From the NCBI GenBank assembly GCA_944382905.1, contig CALWNU010000042.1, forward strand, positions 1 to 64,000: a stretch of DNA of 64,000 nt, written 5' to 3'. The notes under the pieces were generated by a model that searched no databases, was not told where the DNA came from, and saw only the letters and a program-made list of their open reading frames with translations. The translations under genes were made by a program, and so were the position numbers. This document shows, in pieces, positions 27,508-36,359 of the stretch; the stretch's first letter is position 1; each line of letters starts with the position of its first letter. Source of the DNA: an uncultured Clostridia bacterium. Its GTDB lineage: Bacteria; Bacillota; Clostridia; Oscillospirales; Ruminococcaceae.

Positions 27508-27942
27508 TTAAAAAAACATACCGCTGTTTTCCAGTTCATCCAGCAAATCGCCCATGATGTCCACGTTATAGGGGGTGATAATATAGGTGCTGTTCGCCAC
27601 CCGCTGAATCTGTCCGTTGTTGGCGTATGCCACGCCGCCGAGAAAATCAATAAGCCGCCGGGAGACATCTTTGCTGGTCTGCTCCAGATTCAAGACCACC
27701 GTACGCTTTGCATTCAGGTGATCTGCGATGGACCGCGCGTCGTCAAAGCGCTCCGGTTTGACCAGGACCACCGCCAGCTGAGTCGTCGCATGGATGTTAA
27801 CGACCTTATTTCTCCTGGAGCTTTGCTCCACAGGAGCAGCGGCATTGGAGGTTCCATCATGAGTCAGGAATTCTTCTTCCTCCTCGTAATCATCCTCCTC
27901 CGGATAATCGAACAATCTCCTGATGCTATCCATTAAACTCAT
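27508..27942 (-). CDS. sepF: Cell division protein SepF
   Basis: A 144-residue SepF, a membrane anchor for FtsZ in Gram-positive bacteria. The N-terminal amphipathic helix that inserts into the membrane is MSLMDSIRRLFDYPEED, followed by an acidic linker and the conserved C-terminal core (VVLVKPERFDDARSIADHL, RRLIDFLGGVAYAN). The ATG follows GGGAGG and overlaps the yggS stop by four bases (ATGA). Together with ylmH and divIVA it forms a division module. Confidence 0.96.
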   Translation of the reverse strand: MSLMDSIRRLFDYPEEDDYEEEEEFLTHDGTSNAAAPVEQSSRRNKVVNIHATTQLAVVLVKPERFDDARSIADHLNAKRTVVLNLEQTSKDVSRRLIDFLGGVAYANNGQIQRVANSTYIITPYNVDIMGDLLDELENSGMFF

Positions 27943-28655
27943 GTTTGTTCCTCCCGATAATTTCTTTTTCCAAATAAAATCGTGCCAAGCCGAACAAGAT
28001 TCGACCCGCAAAGAATGGCCGATTCAAAATCATTCGACATGCCCATTGACAAAAATCGCACATCACTATTATCTAATTTTTTCTGCTTCATGTCAAGAAA
28101 CAGTTGATACATCTTCGAAAAATAGTATTCCTTTTTCGACGCATCTCCCCCTGCCGGCGGAATTGCCATCAATCCGGAAAACCGCAGGTGGGGCAATTGG
28201 GAGACTTCTTTTGCCAATTCTGCCAAATCTTGCGGCAATACGCCTGATTTTGTCGCTTCTTCCCCGATGTTGACCTCCAGCAAGAAATCCATAACCTTCT
28301 GTGCTGCCGCAGCCCGTTTTTCGATCTCTAGCGCAAGGCGCAGACTGTTCACCGACTCAATCATATCTACTTTGTCCACGATGTACTTTACTTTATTTGT
28401 CTGTAGAGAACCGATAAAATGCACAGAGCAGTCTTCCTTGTGGTAAAGCGGGAGTTTTTCCAAATATTCCTGGACACGGTTTTCTCCCAACAGCTTCAGC
28501 CCGCAATCAATTGCCTGGTTGACCCGTTGGGCCGGGACGGTTTTGGTCACTGCCATGATGGAAACAGCGTCGGCTTCCCTACCACTTCGTTCCGCTGCAA
28601 ATGCAACCCGTTTTCGGACTTCCTCAATCCGTTGGGAAAGTTCTTTATCGGGCAT
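27939..28655 (-). CDS. yggS: YggS-type PLP homeostasis protein
   Basis: A 238-residue single-domain protein of the alanine-racemase fold that binds pyridoxal phosphate. The PLP lysine is in VSIMAVTKTVP, with later markers GENRVQEYLEK, HFIGSLQTNKVK and LSMGMSNDFESAI. It buffers PLP and amino/keto acid pools rather than catalysing a known reaction. Start chosen at the ATG 28655, ten bases after AAGGA; an ATG at 28673 would add six residues. Either start overlaps the end of the HlyD-like gene, implying coupled translation. Belongs to the division cluster, as in most Firmicutes. Confidence 0.94.
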   Translation of the reverse strand: MPDKELSQRIEEVRKRVAFAAERSGREADAVSIMAVTKTVPAQRVNQAIDCGLKLLGENRVQEYLEKLPLYHKEDCSVHFIGSLQTNKVKYIVDKVDMIESVNSLRLALEIEKRAAAAQKVMDFLLEVNIGEEATKSGVLPQDLAELAKEVSQLPHLRFSGLMAIPPAGGDASKKEYYFSKMYQLFLDMKQKKLDNSDVRFLSMGMSNDFESAILCGSNLVRLGTILFGKRNYREEQT

Positions 28656-29865
28656 TGATGGATTTTCCTTCATATAAATCGGTCCCTTCTACGACAATAT
28701 CGTCATACAGCTGAACAAGTTCCGTGTTATTGCTGTCGATCCGGCTGATAAAAAATCCAATGCCTTCATACAGGATGTCCACCTTTTTGAATTCCAGTAT
28801 TTGGTTGGATACAATGTAAACACCTTGCTGCCCATCCTGGAAACGGAGCGCTTTGTAAGGGATTTTCAGCCCCTGATATGCGCCCAGGTCAATCTGCACC
28901 GACGAGTTGCGAAGGCGCGAAATCTCCTGAGACATATAATCGCACAAGAAAATCACCGCTGTTTTGTTCGAACTGTCGTCCTGGATCAATCGCTCGACCG
29001 TTGCGGGGATGGATTCCGTAGAAGAAGTCCCGAAGGAAAGATTCGCCGTAGTTCCTACAGAAAACTTTTTTGCATCTTCTTCGCCAACCAATGCGGCGTA
29101 ATACCAAATATAGCCTTGAATCACTTTGCCAGCCTTTGCGCTGTCCTGTTCATACTGCGTTTGGCTGAATTGCTCCAACTGCGCCACCGTGGCCGTATCC
29201 AGCATGGCGGTGGATATGGCGGTCGACGCCGTATCGCAATAGCTGCTGAAATAGCCGTATGCCGGCGACGTGATTTGGCTGACCTGGGTTGACATTTGCG
29301 CTTGAAGCGTTGCTTTTTCATTTTCCAGATTGCTGATTTGACTGGAAAAATCTGCCACATCCCGAATCGCAATGGCCTTTTGGTTCAACGCGTCCTGCAG
29401 CGCATCGCTGGCTTCGTCCGCATTTTGCAGGTTCCCAGAAAGGTTGATGGCAATCAGGTTCCCGATCTGCTCTTCGATTTTTTCCGAAATCGAAGAGACA
29501 TTGATCACACTGGAAGCGCTTTGCTGAATCTCGGTAAGGCGCTGGATTTCATCTTCCACCTCTTCGATGCGGTGCTTAGTCTTAACGCTTTCCAAGCTGT
29601 CGTGCACTTCTGCGACCGGCGTCCCGGTAATCACCCGGACCCCGTCGTCATAAAAATAACTGACGACCCCGGTAGAAACACCGTCTACCGGCACTTCATC
29701 CCGGATCGCGATGCCATTGGCATAAACGATATCGTCAATCATATATTTCTGCGCCGTCTCTGTTTTGATCGGGGAATACAAATACCGGTATCCCTGGTAC
29801 CCGACATAGGCAACCAAAAACAAGGACAGGACAACCGCAAGAATTTTCCCGCTGATGGTGTTCAT
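28645..29865 (-). CDS. HlyD-like membrane adaptor protein
   Basis: A 406-residue protein with one N-terminal membrane segment (ILAVVLSLFLVAYVGYQGYRYL) and a large outer part: a short lipoyl/barrel-sandwich strand region (GIAIRDEVPVDGVSTGVVSY), a long central coiled coil (about residues 90-190), a second barrel half and a C-terminal beta domain. This is the layout of HlyD/MFP adaptor proteins, but no ABC transporter or outer-membrane partner is next to it. It lies between hfq and yggS, overlapping yggS. In clostridia such a protein is often found with the division cluster; its role there is unknown and an envelope scaffold is my inference. Confidence 0.8.
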   Translation of the reverse strand: MNTISGKILAVVLSLFLVAYVGYQGYRYLYSPIKTETAQKYMIDDIVYANGIAIRDEVPVDGVSTGVVSYFYDDGVRVITGTPVAEVHDSLESVKTKHRIEEVEDEIQRLTEIQQSASSVINVSSISEKIEEQIGNLIAINLSGNLQNADEASDALQDALNQKAIAIRDVADFSSQISNLENEKATLQAQMSTQVSQITSPAYGYFSSYCDTASTAISTAMLDTATVAQLEQFSQTQYEQDSAKAGKVIQGYIWYYAALVGEEDAKKFSVGTTANLSFGTSSTESIPATVERLIQDDSSNKTAVIFLCDYMSQEISRLRNSSVQIDLGAYQGLKIPYKALRFQDGQQGVYIVSNQILEFKKVDILYEGIGFFISRIDSNNTELVQLYDDIVVEGTDLYEGKSINAR

Positions 29866-29871
29866 AAACGA

Positions 29872-30123
29872 TTATCTCTCCAGTTCTTCCTCCCGGTCGG
29901 CCGATTCCAAAATGCTGATCGTTTTGACCGGGATAATGGTGGAAATCGCATGTTTATATACCAAATTTTGCTTCCCGTCCGAATCCAAGATGACGACGTA
30001 GGAATCAAATCCCTTGACCGTTCCTTTGAACTGGAATCCATTGGTTAAAAAGATGGTTACAGCAATTTTTTCTCTTCTTGCCTGATTCAAAAACACATCC
30101 TGTAAATTCATCGATTTGTTCAT
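29872..30123 (-). CDS. hfq: RNA chaperone Hfq
   Basis: An 83-residue Sm-like protein that forms hexamers and helps small RNAs pair with mRNAs. Sm1 is [20 protein letters not shown] with [13 protein letters not shown], and Sm2 is the family YKHAISTI motif. The start ATG 30123 fits the homologous N-terminus (MNKSMNLQD). Its place directly after miaA is the standard gene order. The C-terminal tail is short, as usual in Gram-positive Hfq. Confidence 0.96.
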   Translation of the reverse strand: MNKSMNLQDVFLNQARREKIAVTIFLTNGFQFKGTVKGFDSYVVILDSDGKQNLVYKHAISTIIPVKTISILESADREEELER

Positions 30124-30169
30124 AACATCTTGTCCTTTCTCATGCAACATCAATCAAAATAAAATTAAA

Positions 30170-31126
30170 TCATGCCTGTGCGGACATCCGGTCCAGCTGG
30201 CTGCGTACCAGAGAAACAGCCTGCCTGATGAGATCATTATATCCGTCATAATCGTCAATGTAAAGCCAATTCACCCTTTTATCCCGCCGAAACCAGGTCA
30301 GCTGCCGTTTGGCATACCGCCGCGATTCCTGCTGAACGTGCTGTACCGCCTCTTCCAAAGGGCATTTCCCGTCCAGGTAATCAAAGAACTCCTTGTAGCC
30401 AATCGCCTGCGCAGCTGTTTGAGAATACCCGAACCGGATCAGATTTTGAATTTCATCCAAAAGCCCGTCCGCCATCATCTGTTCCACCCGCTGGTCAATG
30501 CGCCGGTAAAGGGTTTGCCGGTCGCGGAAATTCAATCCGATCACGCAGCATTCATAGGGCGGCGGATTCTGCCGGGACGCCTTTTTCTGTTCTGACAGCG
30601 GGATTCCCGTCAGCCGGTACGCTTCGATCCCCCGGATGATTCGGCCCAAATCGTTGGGATGCAGCGCGTTGGCCAAAGGCGGATCCACTTTGGCCAATTG
30701 ATCCAGCAGGTACTGCCCGCCTTTTTGCTGGGCGATTGTTTCCAGTTCCCGCCGCAGCGCCGGATCTCCTTTTGCGTCAAAAAAGGTCACGTTGTCCAAT
30801 AAGGAATGGACATACAGTCCCGTTCCGCCCACCACAACCGGGAGATTGCCCCTGGCATGGATTTGCTGGATCACCGTTTTGGCCAGCGCAACATAGTCCG
30901 CCACGCTAAACGGCTGGTCCGGATCCAGAAATTGGAGCAAATGGTGGGGGATCCCTTTCTTTTCCGCTTCGGTAGGCGCCGCCGTCCCGATGGACATATA
31001 GCGGTAGATCTGCTTCGAATCTGCAGAAACCACTTCTCCATGAAACTGCAGCGCCAAGTCTACCGCCAGCCTGGTTTTCCCAGAAGCCGTCGGCCCCACC
31101 ACGGCGACCAGCGGAATCTTTCCCAT
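30170..31126 (-). CDS. miaA: tRNA dimethylallyltransferase
   Basis: A 318-residue enzyme that adds a dimethylallyl group to A37 of tRNAs reading codons that begin with U. P-loop VVGPTASGKT, substrate motif SADSKQIYR, and the VVGGTGLYV motif are visible, and TWFRRDKRVNWL near the C-terminus is typical. Start at ATG 31126, eleven bases after the mutL stop; an upstream TTG would overlap mutL. MiaB, which continues the same modification by methylthiolation, is encoded further up the same strand. Confidence 0.95.
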   Translation of the reverse strand: MGKIPLVAVVGPTASGKTRLAVDLALQFHGEVVSADSKQIYRYMSIGTAAPTEAEKKGIPHHLLQFLDPDQPFSVADYVALAKTVIQQIHARGNLPVVVGGTGLYVHSLLDNVTFFDAKGDPALRRELETIAQQKGGQYLLDQLAKVDPPLANALHPNDLGRIIRGIEAYRLTGIPLSEQKKASRQNPPPYECCVIGLNFRDRQTLYRRIDQRVEQMMADGLLDEIQNLIRFGYSQTAAQAIGYKEFFDYLDGKCPLEEAVQHVQQESRRYAKRQLTWFRRDKRVNWLYIDDYDGYNDLIRQAVSLVRSQLDRMSAQA

Positions 31127-31136
31127 GGATTTCGCT

Positions 31137-33182
31137 TTATCCAATCCTTCCAAACTGCTTTTCAATCTCCTTTTTGGTCAAGATTACCGCAACCGGACGG
31201 CCGTGAGGGCAATAAAATACCGTTCCGTCTTCCCGCATCAGCCGGAGAATTTCCTGAAGTTCTTCCGGCGTGCTGCGGTCTCCTCCCTTCACTGCGGCGC
31301 GGCAGGAAATGTTATGATAAAGCCAGTCCAGCCGCTCCGGCGAAACGTCTTGTTTCCCCTGCGACAGATAGCCGCAGATTTCTCCCACCGTCTGTTCGAT
31401 CTGCGCATTCTCCAGCCACATGGGCGCGCTGCGCACCAATAAAGAACCGCCGAAATCCTCCGCATCGAACCCACATTCCCGCAGCACGTCTAAATGCTCC
31501 AGCGCAGCGGAATATTCCTCCTGGGACAAAACCACCGTCACCGGCGTCAAAAGCGCCTGCTGAAACTGTTCTGTTTTTCCCGCTTTCATCTGGTTATACA
31601 AAATGCGTTCATGCGCCGCATGCTTATCCACAAGGACCAGCCGGTCGTTGCCTTCGAAGAGGATATAGGTATGGAACAGCTCCCCTAAATAGGACAGATC
31701 TTCATAAGGATCCCATGCGGCTGGATCGCGCTTTTCAGGTGATTGTTCTTCCTCCAGCGGCGCCGCAAACGCCGGGTCGGGCGAAGCGGACGGCGCATCC
31801 TGCACTGGCGCTGCCGGCGGCGCCGGCGATTGCCGGGACGGCATCAGCGCTTCTTCCGCTTCAACGTCAAGATAAGCTCTGCTTTTCCACAAAGAAGGAG
31901 AATACACCGTTTTTTTCTGCGGGTTTGGATTGTTCTGCACGCTGGGTTTTTCGCCTGCGAGCATTGCGAAGGAATCGTCCGCCAAAGAAAAGGTTCGGTT
32001 CTCCCGTCCGGCGTCTGCCGCAAAGTCAGAAGTCTTGACCGTAGGGCCAGATACGGATCCTGGGCGTTTGACATCCGGCTGCGCATTTGCCCCAAACAGG
32101 TTCCGAAACTGCTCGGCGCTCATCCGTTGGGGATCGTTCTTGCCAGCCGTCATGCCGCCGCGGGACGTCCCCAGGGATCCTAACACCGTCAAATCGCTGT
32201 TTTTCAGAGCATTTTTGACCGCAAAGAACACCAAATCAAAAATGTATTTTTCCTGGGTAAATCGCACCTCGATTTTCGCCGGATGGACATTGACGTCCAC
32301 ACAATCCGGCGGAACCCGGACTTCCAATACACAGGCGGGGAATTTCCCCGTCATCACAGAATGCTTATATCCCTCTTCCAGCGCAGCGGCACAGGTGCGG
32401 GACTTCACATACCGGCGGTTGACATAAAAATTCTGCATCGAGCGGTTTGCCCTCGCCTTATGTGGTTTGGAAATATACCCGTTCACCGTAAGGCCGTTAT
32501 AAGAATACTCTACCGGTATCAGGCCGGATCCAAATTCGCGCCCAAAGACCGCATAGATGGCGGAAAGCTGCTGCCCATCCCCAGGCGTGTGCAGTTTTTC
32601 CTCTCCATCCCGAATCAGGCGAAAGGAAATTTCCGGATAGACCAGCGCAATTTTTTCCACAATTCCCGCCACGGAGTTGGCTTCCGAGCTATCTTTTTTC
32701 AAAAATTTGAGCCGCGCCGGCGTGTTATAAAACAAATCCCGTACGAGAATGGTTGTTCCCGCCGGGCAGCCTGCCGCTTCACAGGCCTGTTCTTGCGAAG
32801 CGTCGATCCGATAGCGGATTCCTTCCACCGCGCCTTCCCTGCGCGACATCAGCTCCACCTTGGATACGGCCGCAATGGATGCCAACGCCTCGCCCCGGAA
32901 CCCCATGGTGCCGATGGCTTCCAAATCTTTCGCAGTATGCACTTTACTGGTTGCATGGCGCAAAAAAGCGTTTGGAACGTCTTCGGGATAAAACCCGCAA
33001 CCATTATCCGTCACCCGAATCAGCGACATCCCACCGTTTTGAATCTCCACGGTAATGGCGGTGGCGCCGGCGTCGATGGCGTTTTCCACCAGCTCTTTGA
33101 CAGCTGAAGAAGGACGCTCCACCACCTCGCCTGCGGCAATGAGTTCCGCCACCGATTGGTCCAGCACATGAATGACTCCCAA
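31137..33182 (-). CDS. mutL: DNA mismatch repair protein MutL
   Basis: A 681-residue GHKL ATPase with a C-terminal endonuclease-type domain. N-terminal ATP-site motifs: ELVENAIDAGA, DNGCGF and GFRGEALASIAAV. A Pro/Ala/Ser-rich linker (about 350-470) separates the dimerisation domain, whose motifs are DKHAAHERILYN, CRAAVKGGD and CPHGRPV. The first motif resembles the metal-binding DQHA(X)2E(X)4E but has Lys for Gln and Asn for the last Glu. TTG start at 33182 behind GGGGGAG, giving the conserved MGVIHVLDQSVAELIAAGE N-terminus. Lies between mutS and miaA. Confidence 0.95.
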   Translation of the reverse strand: MGVIHVLDQSVAELIAAGEVVERPSSAVKELVENAIDAGATAITVEIQNGGMSLIRVTDNGCGFYPEDVPNAFLRHATSKVHTAKDLEAIGTMGFRGEALASIAAVSKVELMSRREGAVEGIRYRIDASQEQACEAAGCPAGTTILVRDLFYNTPARLKFLKKDSSEANSVAGIVEKIALVYPEISFRLIRDGEEKLHTPGDGQQLSAIYAVFGREFGSGLIPVEYSYNGLTVNGYISKPHKARANRSMQNFYVNRRYVKSRTCAAALEEGYKHSVMTGKFPACVLEVRVPPDCVDVNVHPAKIEVRFTQEKYIFDLVFFAVKNALKNSDLTVLGSLGTSRGGMTAGKNDPQRMSAEQFRNLFGANAQPDVKRPGSVSGPTVKTSDFAADAGRENRTFSLADDSFAMLAGEKPSVQNNPNPQKKTVYSPSLWKSRAYLDVEAEEALMPSRQSPAPPAAPVQDAPSASPDPAFAAPLEEEQSPEKRDPAAWDPYEDLSYLGELFHTYILFEGNDRLVLVDKHAAHERILYNQMKAGKTEQFQQALLTPVTVVLSQEEYSAALEHLDVLRECGFDAEDFGGSLLVRSAPMWLENAQIEQTVGEICGYLSQGKQDVSPERLDWLYHNISCRAAVKGGDRSTPEELQEILRLMREDGTVFYCPHGRPVAVILTKKEIEKQFGRIG

Positions 33183-33207
33183 ATCCTGCTCCCCCTTTCC
33201 GCCGGGC

Positions 33208-35820
33208 CTATTTGAGCAGCCCTTTTAATTCGTACAGGATATTCAGCGCCTCAATCGGGGTCAGCGCATTGGGATCCACCCGGGACAACCGGTCCCGGAC
33301 GGCGTCTTCCAGCGGCGATCCGAATTGAAGCTGCTGCGTTTCTTCTTTTGCTTTTTTCCGTTTTTCACTTTTGGGCAGCGAGATCAGCTCGCCGCTTTCC
33401 AGCTGGGATAAGATCTCATGGGCCCGCCGGATGACAGAATCCGGGATCCCGGCCAATTTGGATACTTCGATGCCATAGCTGTCGTCCGCGCCGCCGGGGA
33501 CAATTCTACGAAGGAAGGTGATCTCATCCCCGCGTTTTTTGACCGCGATGTTATAATTTTTTACCGAATCCAAAATGGACTCCAGGTCGGTCAGCTCGTG
33601 GTAATGGGTTGCAAAAAGGGTTTTGGCGCCGAGTTTTCGTTTGTCCGCTATGTATTCCAACACCGCCCTGGCAATGCTCATACCGTCAAAGGTCGACGTC
33701 CCGCGCCCAATTTCATCCAAAATCAGCAGGCTCTTGCTGGTGGCGTTTTTGAGGATATGCGCCACTTCGTTCATCTCTACCATAAAAGTCGACTGGCCGG
33801 ACGTCAAATCGTCCGACGCCCCGACCCGGGTGAAAATCCCGTCCACCACGCCGATTTCCGCAGCGGAAGCAGGGACAAAAGAACCCAGCTGCGCCATCAG
33901 CACAATCAGCGCCGTCTGGCGCATGTAGGTAGACTTGCCAGCCATGTTGGGCCCGGTAATAATCGCAATCTGATGGTCACCCCGGTTTAAATAGGTGTCG
34001 TTGGCGACAAAGGGAATCTCCTTTAAGATTTCTTCGACAACCGGATGGCGCCCATCCTGAATCCGGATTTCATCCGACAGACCTACCTCTGGCCGGGCAT
34101 ACCGGTTGCTGACGGCAACCGACGCCAAAGAGCAAAATACGTCCAGACGGGCAATGGCGCTGGAGGTGCGCTGCGTACGAACCAGCTGGGCAGCGACAAA
34201 CTGCCGGACCTCTTCAAACAGCGACGCTTCCAGCCGTAAAATCTGGTCGCCTGCCGTCAGGATTTTGTCTTCCAGGTCTTTGAGTTCCTGCGTGATATAA
34301 CGTTCACAATTTGCCAGCGTCTGTTTGCGGATATAGGTTTCCGGCACCTCGGAGAGAAAGGATTTGGATACTTCCAGATAGTACCCAAATACCCGGTTGT
34401 AGCCGATTTTCAGCGTGCGGATCCCGGTGCGTTCCCGTTCCCGGGCTTCCATTTGGGCAATGTATTCCTTGGTGTGGTCCACCAGGTCCCGCAGCTCGTC
34501 GAGTTCGGCATGATATCCTTTGCGGATGACCCCGCCTTCTTTGACCACTACCGGCGGATCTTCGCAGATCGCCTGTTGTAGCTTTTCCGCTACGTCTTCC
34601 AGCGGATCCAGCCCTTCGTAAATTTCGCGCAGGTACTGGCTTTGCACCTGTTCCATCTGCTGGCGCAGGGCGGGAATTTTTTCCGCTGTACTTTGCAGCG
34701 CTTTCAGATCCCGCGGGGTGGCACTGCCGTATACCACCTTTGTCATAAGCCGGTCCAGGTCAAAAATGCCGCCAAGCGCATAAATCAGCTCCTGGCGCAA
34801 CACGCCCTCCCGGTACAGTTCTTCCACCGCGTTGAGCCGCTTGTTGATGATGGCAGGATTGTTCAGCGGCTGCTCGATCATGCTTTTGATCATTCGCTTT
34901 CCCATAGCGGTGCGGGTACGGTCCAGCACCCACAACAGGGACCCCCGTTTTTCCCCGGTCCGCATGGTCTGGGTCAGCTCCAGGTTCCGCCTCGCAATCA
35001 AATCCAAGTTCATAAATTGGTTTTCAAGATAAAAATGAATGGAGAGCAGCCGCTCCAAGCCGGTTTTCTGGGTTTCGCTCAAATATTGCAGCATGGAGGA
35101 AACAGCCATCCTGCAGTAGGGTTTGTCATCCAGGGAAATCTTTGCCAAATCGGAAACGCCAAAATGGCGCAGCACGATCTCCTCGCTGTCCTGATAGCCC
35201 AAATTCTCCTCTTCCAGCAGATTGGTTGAGCAGGCCAGCTTGTCCTTGACAAAATCATTGACGTCTTTCTGATCCAAAAACCCGCCGTTGAAAATCAGCT
35301 CCGACGGGGAAAACCGCGACAATTCATTGATCAGCTTCTCCCCATAATCAGAACCGTCCAGCTGAGTCGCCTGAATCTCACCAGTGGAAATATCCGTAAA
35401 ACACAAACCGCACCCGTCCAGCTGGCAAAAAATACTGCCAATATAGTTGTTGGATCCTTCGTCCAGCATGCTGGTTTCGATAATCGTGCCGGGGGTGATG
35501 ACCCGGATAACATCGCGCTTTACCAGCCCTTTTGCCAGAGCCGGATCCTCCATCTGTTCGCAGATGGCTACCTTATACCCTTTTTTGATCAGCCTTTGAA
35601 TATATGCCTCACAGCTGTGATAAGGGACGCCGCACATCGGTGCCCGTTCTTCCTGGCCGCAATCTCTCCCTGTCAGCGTCAATTCCAGTTCCTTGGAGGC
35701 CAGTTTCGCATCTTCAAAGAACATTTCATAAAAATCGCCCAAACGGAAAAACAGGATCTGATCCTGATGCTTTTTTTTGATTTCAAAATATTGCTCCATC
35801 ATGGGAGATAATTTGGCCAT
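33208..35820 (-). CDS. mutS: DNA mismatch repair protein MutS
   Basis: An 870-residue mismatch-recognition ATPase. The N-terminal mismatch-binding Phe-X-Glu is in FFRLGDFYEMFFEDA; lever and clamp domains follow, and the ATPase domain has Walker A in ITGPNMAGKSTYMRQ, Walker B in LLILDEIGRGTSTFDG and the signature ATHYHELTDLE. A C-terminal helix-turn-helix supports dimerisation. ATG at 35820 follows GGAGGG. It is 25 bases upstream of mutL on the same strand. Confidence 0.97.
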   Translation of the reverse strand: MAKLSPMMEQYFEIKKKHQDQILFFRLGDFYEMFFEDAKLASKELELTLTGRDCGQEERAPMCGVPYHSCEAYIQRLIKKGYKVAICEQMEDPALAKGLVKRDVIRVITPGTIIETSMLDEGSNNYIGSIFCQLDGCGLCFTDISTGEIQATQLDGSDYGEKLINELSRFSPSELIFNGGFLDQKDVNDFVKDKLACSTNLLEEENLGYQDSEEIVLRHFGVSDLAKISLDDKPYCRMAVSSMLQYLSETQKTGLERLLSIHFYLENQFMNLDLIARRNLELTQTMRTGEKRGSLLWVLDRTRTAMGKRMIKSMIEQPLNNPAIINKRLNAVEELYREGVLRQELIYALGGIFDLDRLMTKVVYGSATPRDLKALQSTAEKIPALRQQMEQVQSQYLREIYEGLDPLEDVAEKLQQAICEDPPVVVKEGGVIRKGYHAELDELRDLVDHTKEYIAQMEARERERTGIRTLKIGYNRVFGYYLEVSKSFLSEVPETYIRKQTLANCERYITQELKDLEDKILTAGDQILRLEASLFEEVRQFVAAQLVRTQRTSSAIARLDVFCSLASVAVSNRYARPEVGLSDEIRIQDGRHPVVEEILKEIPFVANDTYLNRGDHQIAIITGPNMAGKSTYMRQTALIVLMAQLGSFVPASAAEIGVVDGIFTRVGASDDLTSGQSTFMVEMNEVAHILKNATSKSLLILDEIGRGTSTFDGMSIARAVLEYIADKRKLGAKTLFATHYHELTDLESILDSVKNYNIAVKKRGDEITFLRRIVPGGADDSYGIEVSKLAGIPDSVIRRAHEILSQLESGELISLPKSEKRKKAKEETQQLQFGSPLEDAVRDRLSRVDPNALTPIEALNILYELKGLLK

Positions 35821-35883
35821 CCGGTTCCCTCCATCTTTCATACGAGAAGCCGCACTGGAAAATCCAGCGCGGCCAGAGAAATC

Positions 35884-36291
35884 TTAATTGCAGCCGCCGC
35901 AGGTCGAGCAGCTTCCTGTGCAAGAGACATCGGACAGGTCAACCGCGTCCGGGTCCTCCCCATTCACGCTCAGTACCAAAATCCGGTTGATGTTGTTCAT
36001 CAGGGCGTCTACCTCTTTTTTGGCGCCGTTGTAAACCACCATCTTGGGATAGGACATAATTTTCTGGTACAGCTCTTTGATTTCCTTGTCCAGCTGATTC
36101 ATCTTTTCCTGGTCTTTTTCCGCTTTTTGCACTTCTTGGTTCAAGGAGATCCGCTTTAGGTTAAAATCCCCAATCATATCCTGCAAGGCCTGGTCCTCAT
36201 CGTTGGACTGGGTTGCCAGCCGCAGGGCCAAATACCGGTCGTCTTGCTGAATTGCTTTTCCCAATTCTCTTGCCATTTCAATCAAATCCAT
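35884..36291 (-). CDS. ylbF: YlbF/YmcA-family protein with Cys tail
   Basis: A 135-residue helical protein of the YlbF/YmcA (DUF964) family. The helical core has the family pattern (ALRLATQSNDEDQALQDMI, PKMVVYNGAKKEVDALM). The last residues form a Cys cluster, DVSCTGSCSTCGGC, with four Cys. In Bacillus, YlbF, YmcA and YaaT form a complex that binds [4Fe-4S] clusters and helps RNase Y mature certain mRNAs; the tail here fits cluster binding, which is inference. ATG follows GGAGG. It lies between miaB and mutS, near miaB as in Bacillus. Confidence 0.88.
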   Translation of the reverse strand: MDLIEMARELGKAIQQDDRYLALRLATQSNDEDQALQDMIGDFNLKRISLNQEVQKAEKDQEKMNQLDKEIKELYQKIMSYPKMVVYNGAKKEVDALMNNINRILVLSVNGEDPDAVDLSDVSCTGSCSTCGGCN

Positions 36292-36359
36292 CGTTATTTC
36301 CTCCTAAAATCATTGTAACAGCTGCGCGCTTTTTTCCCTGCCGGGATGGCGGCGCCGCC

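Noticed and set aside
29296-30048. Plus-strand open frames of 200 or more codons over the hlyD-like, hfq, ligA, uvrA and pheT regions
   Set aside because: They are antisense shadows of well-supported genes, lack ribosome binding sites and show low-complexity translations.
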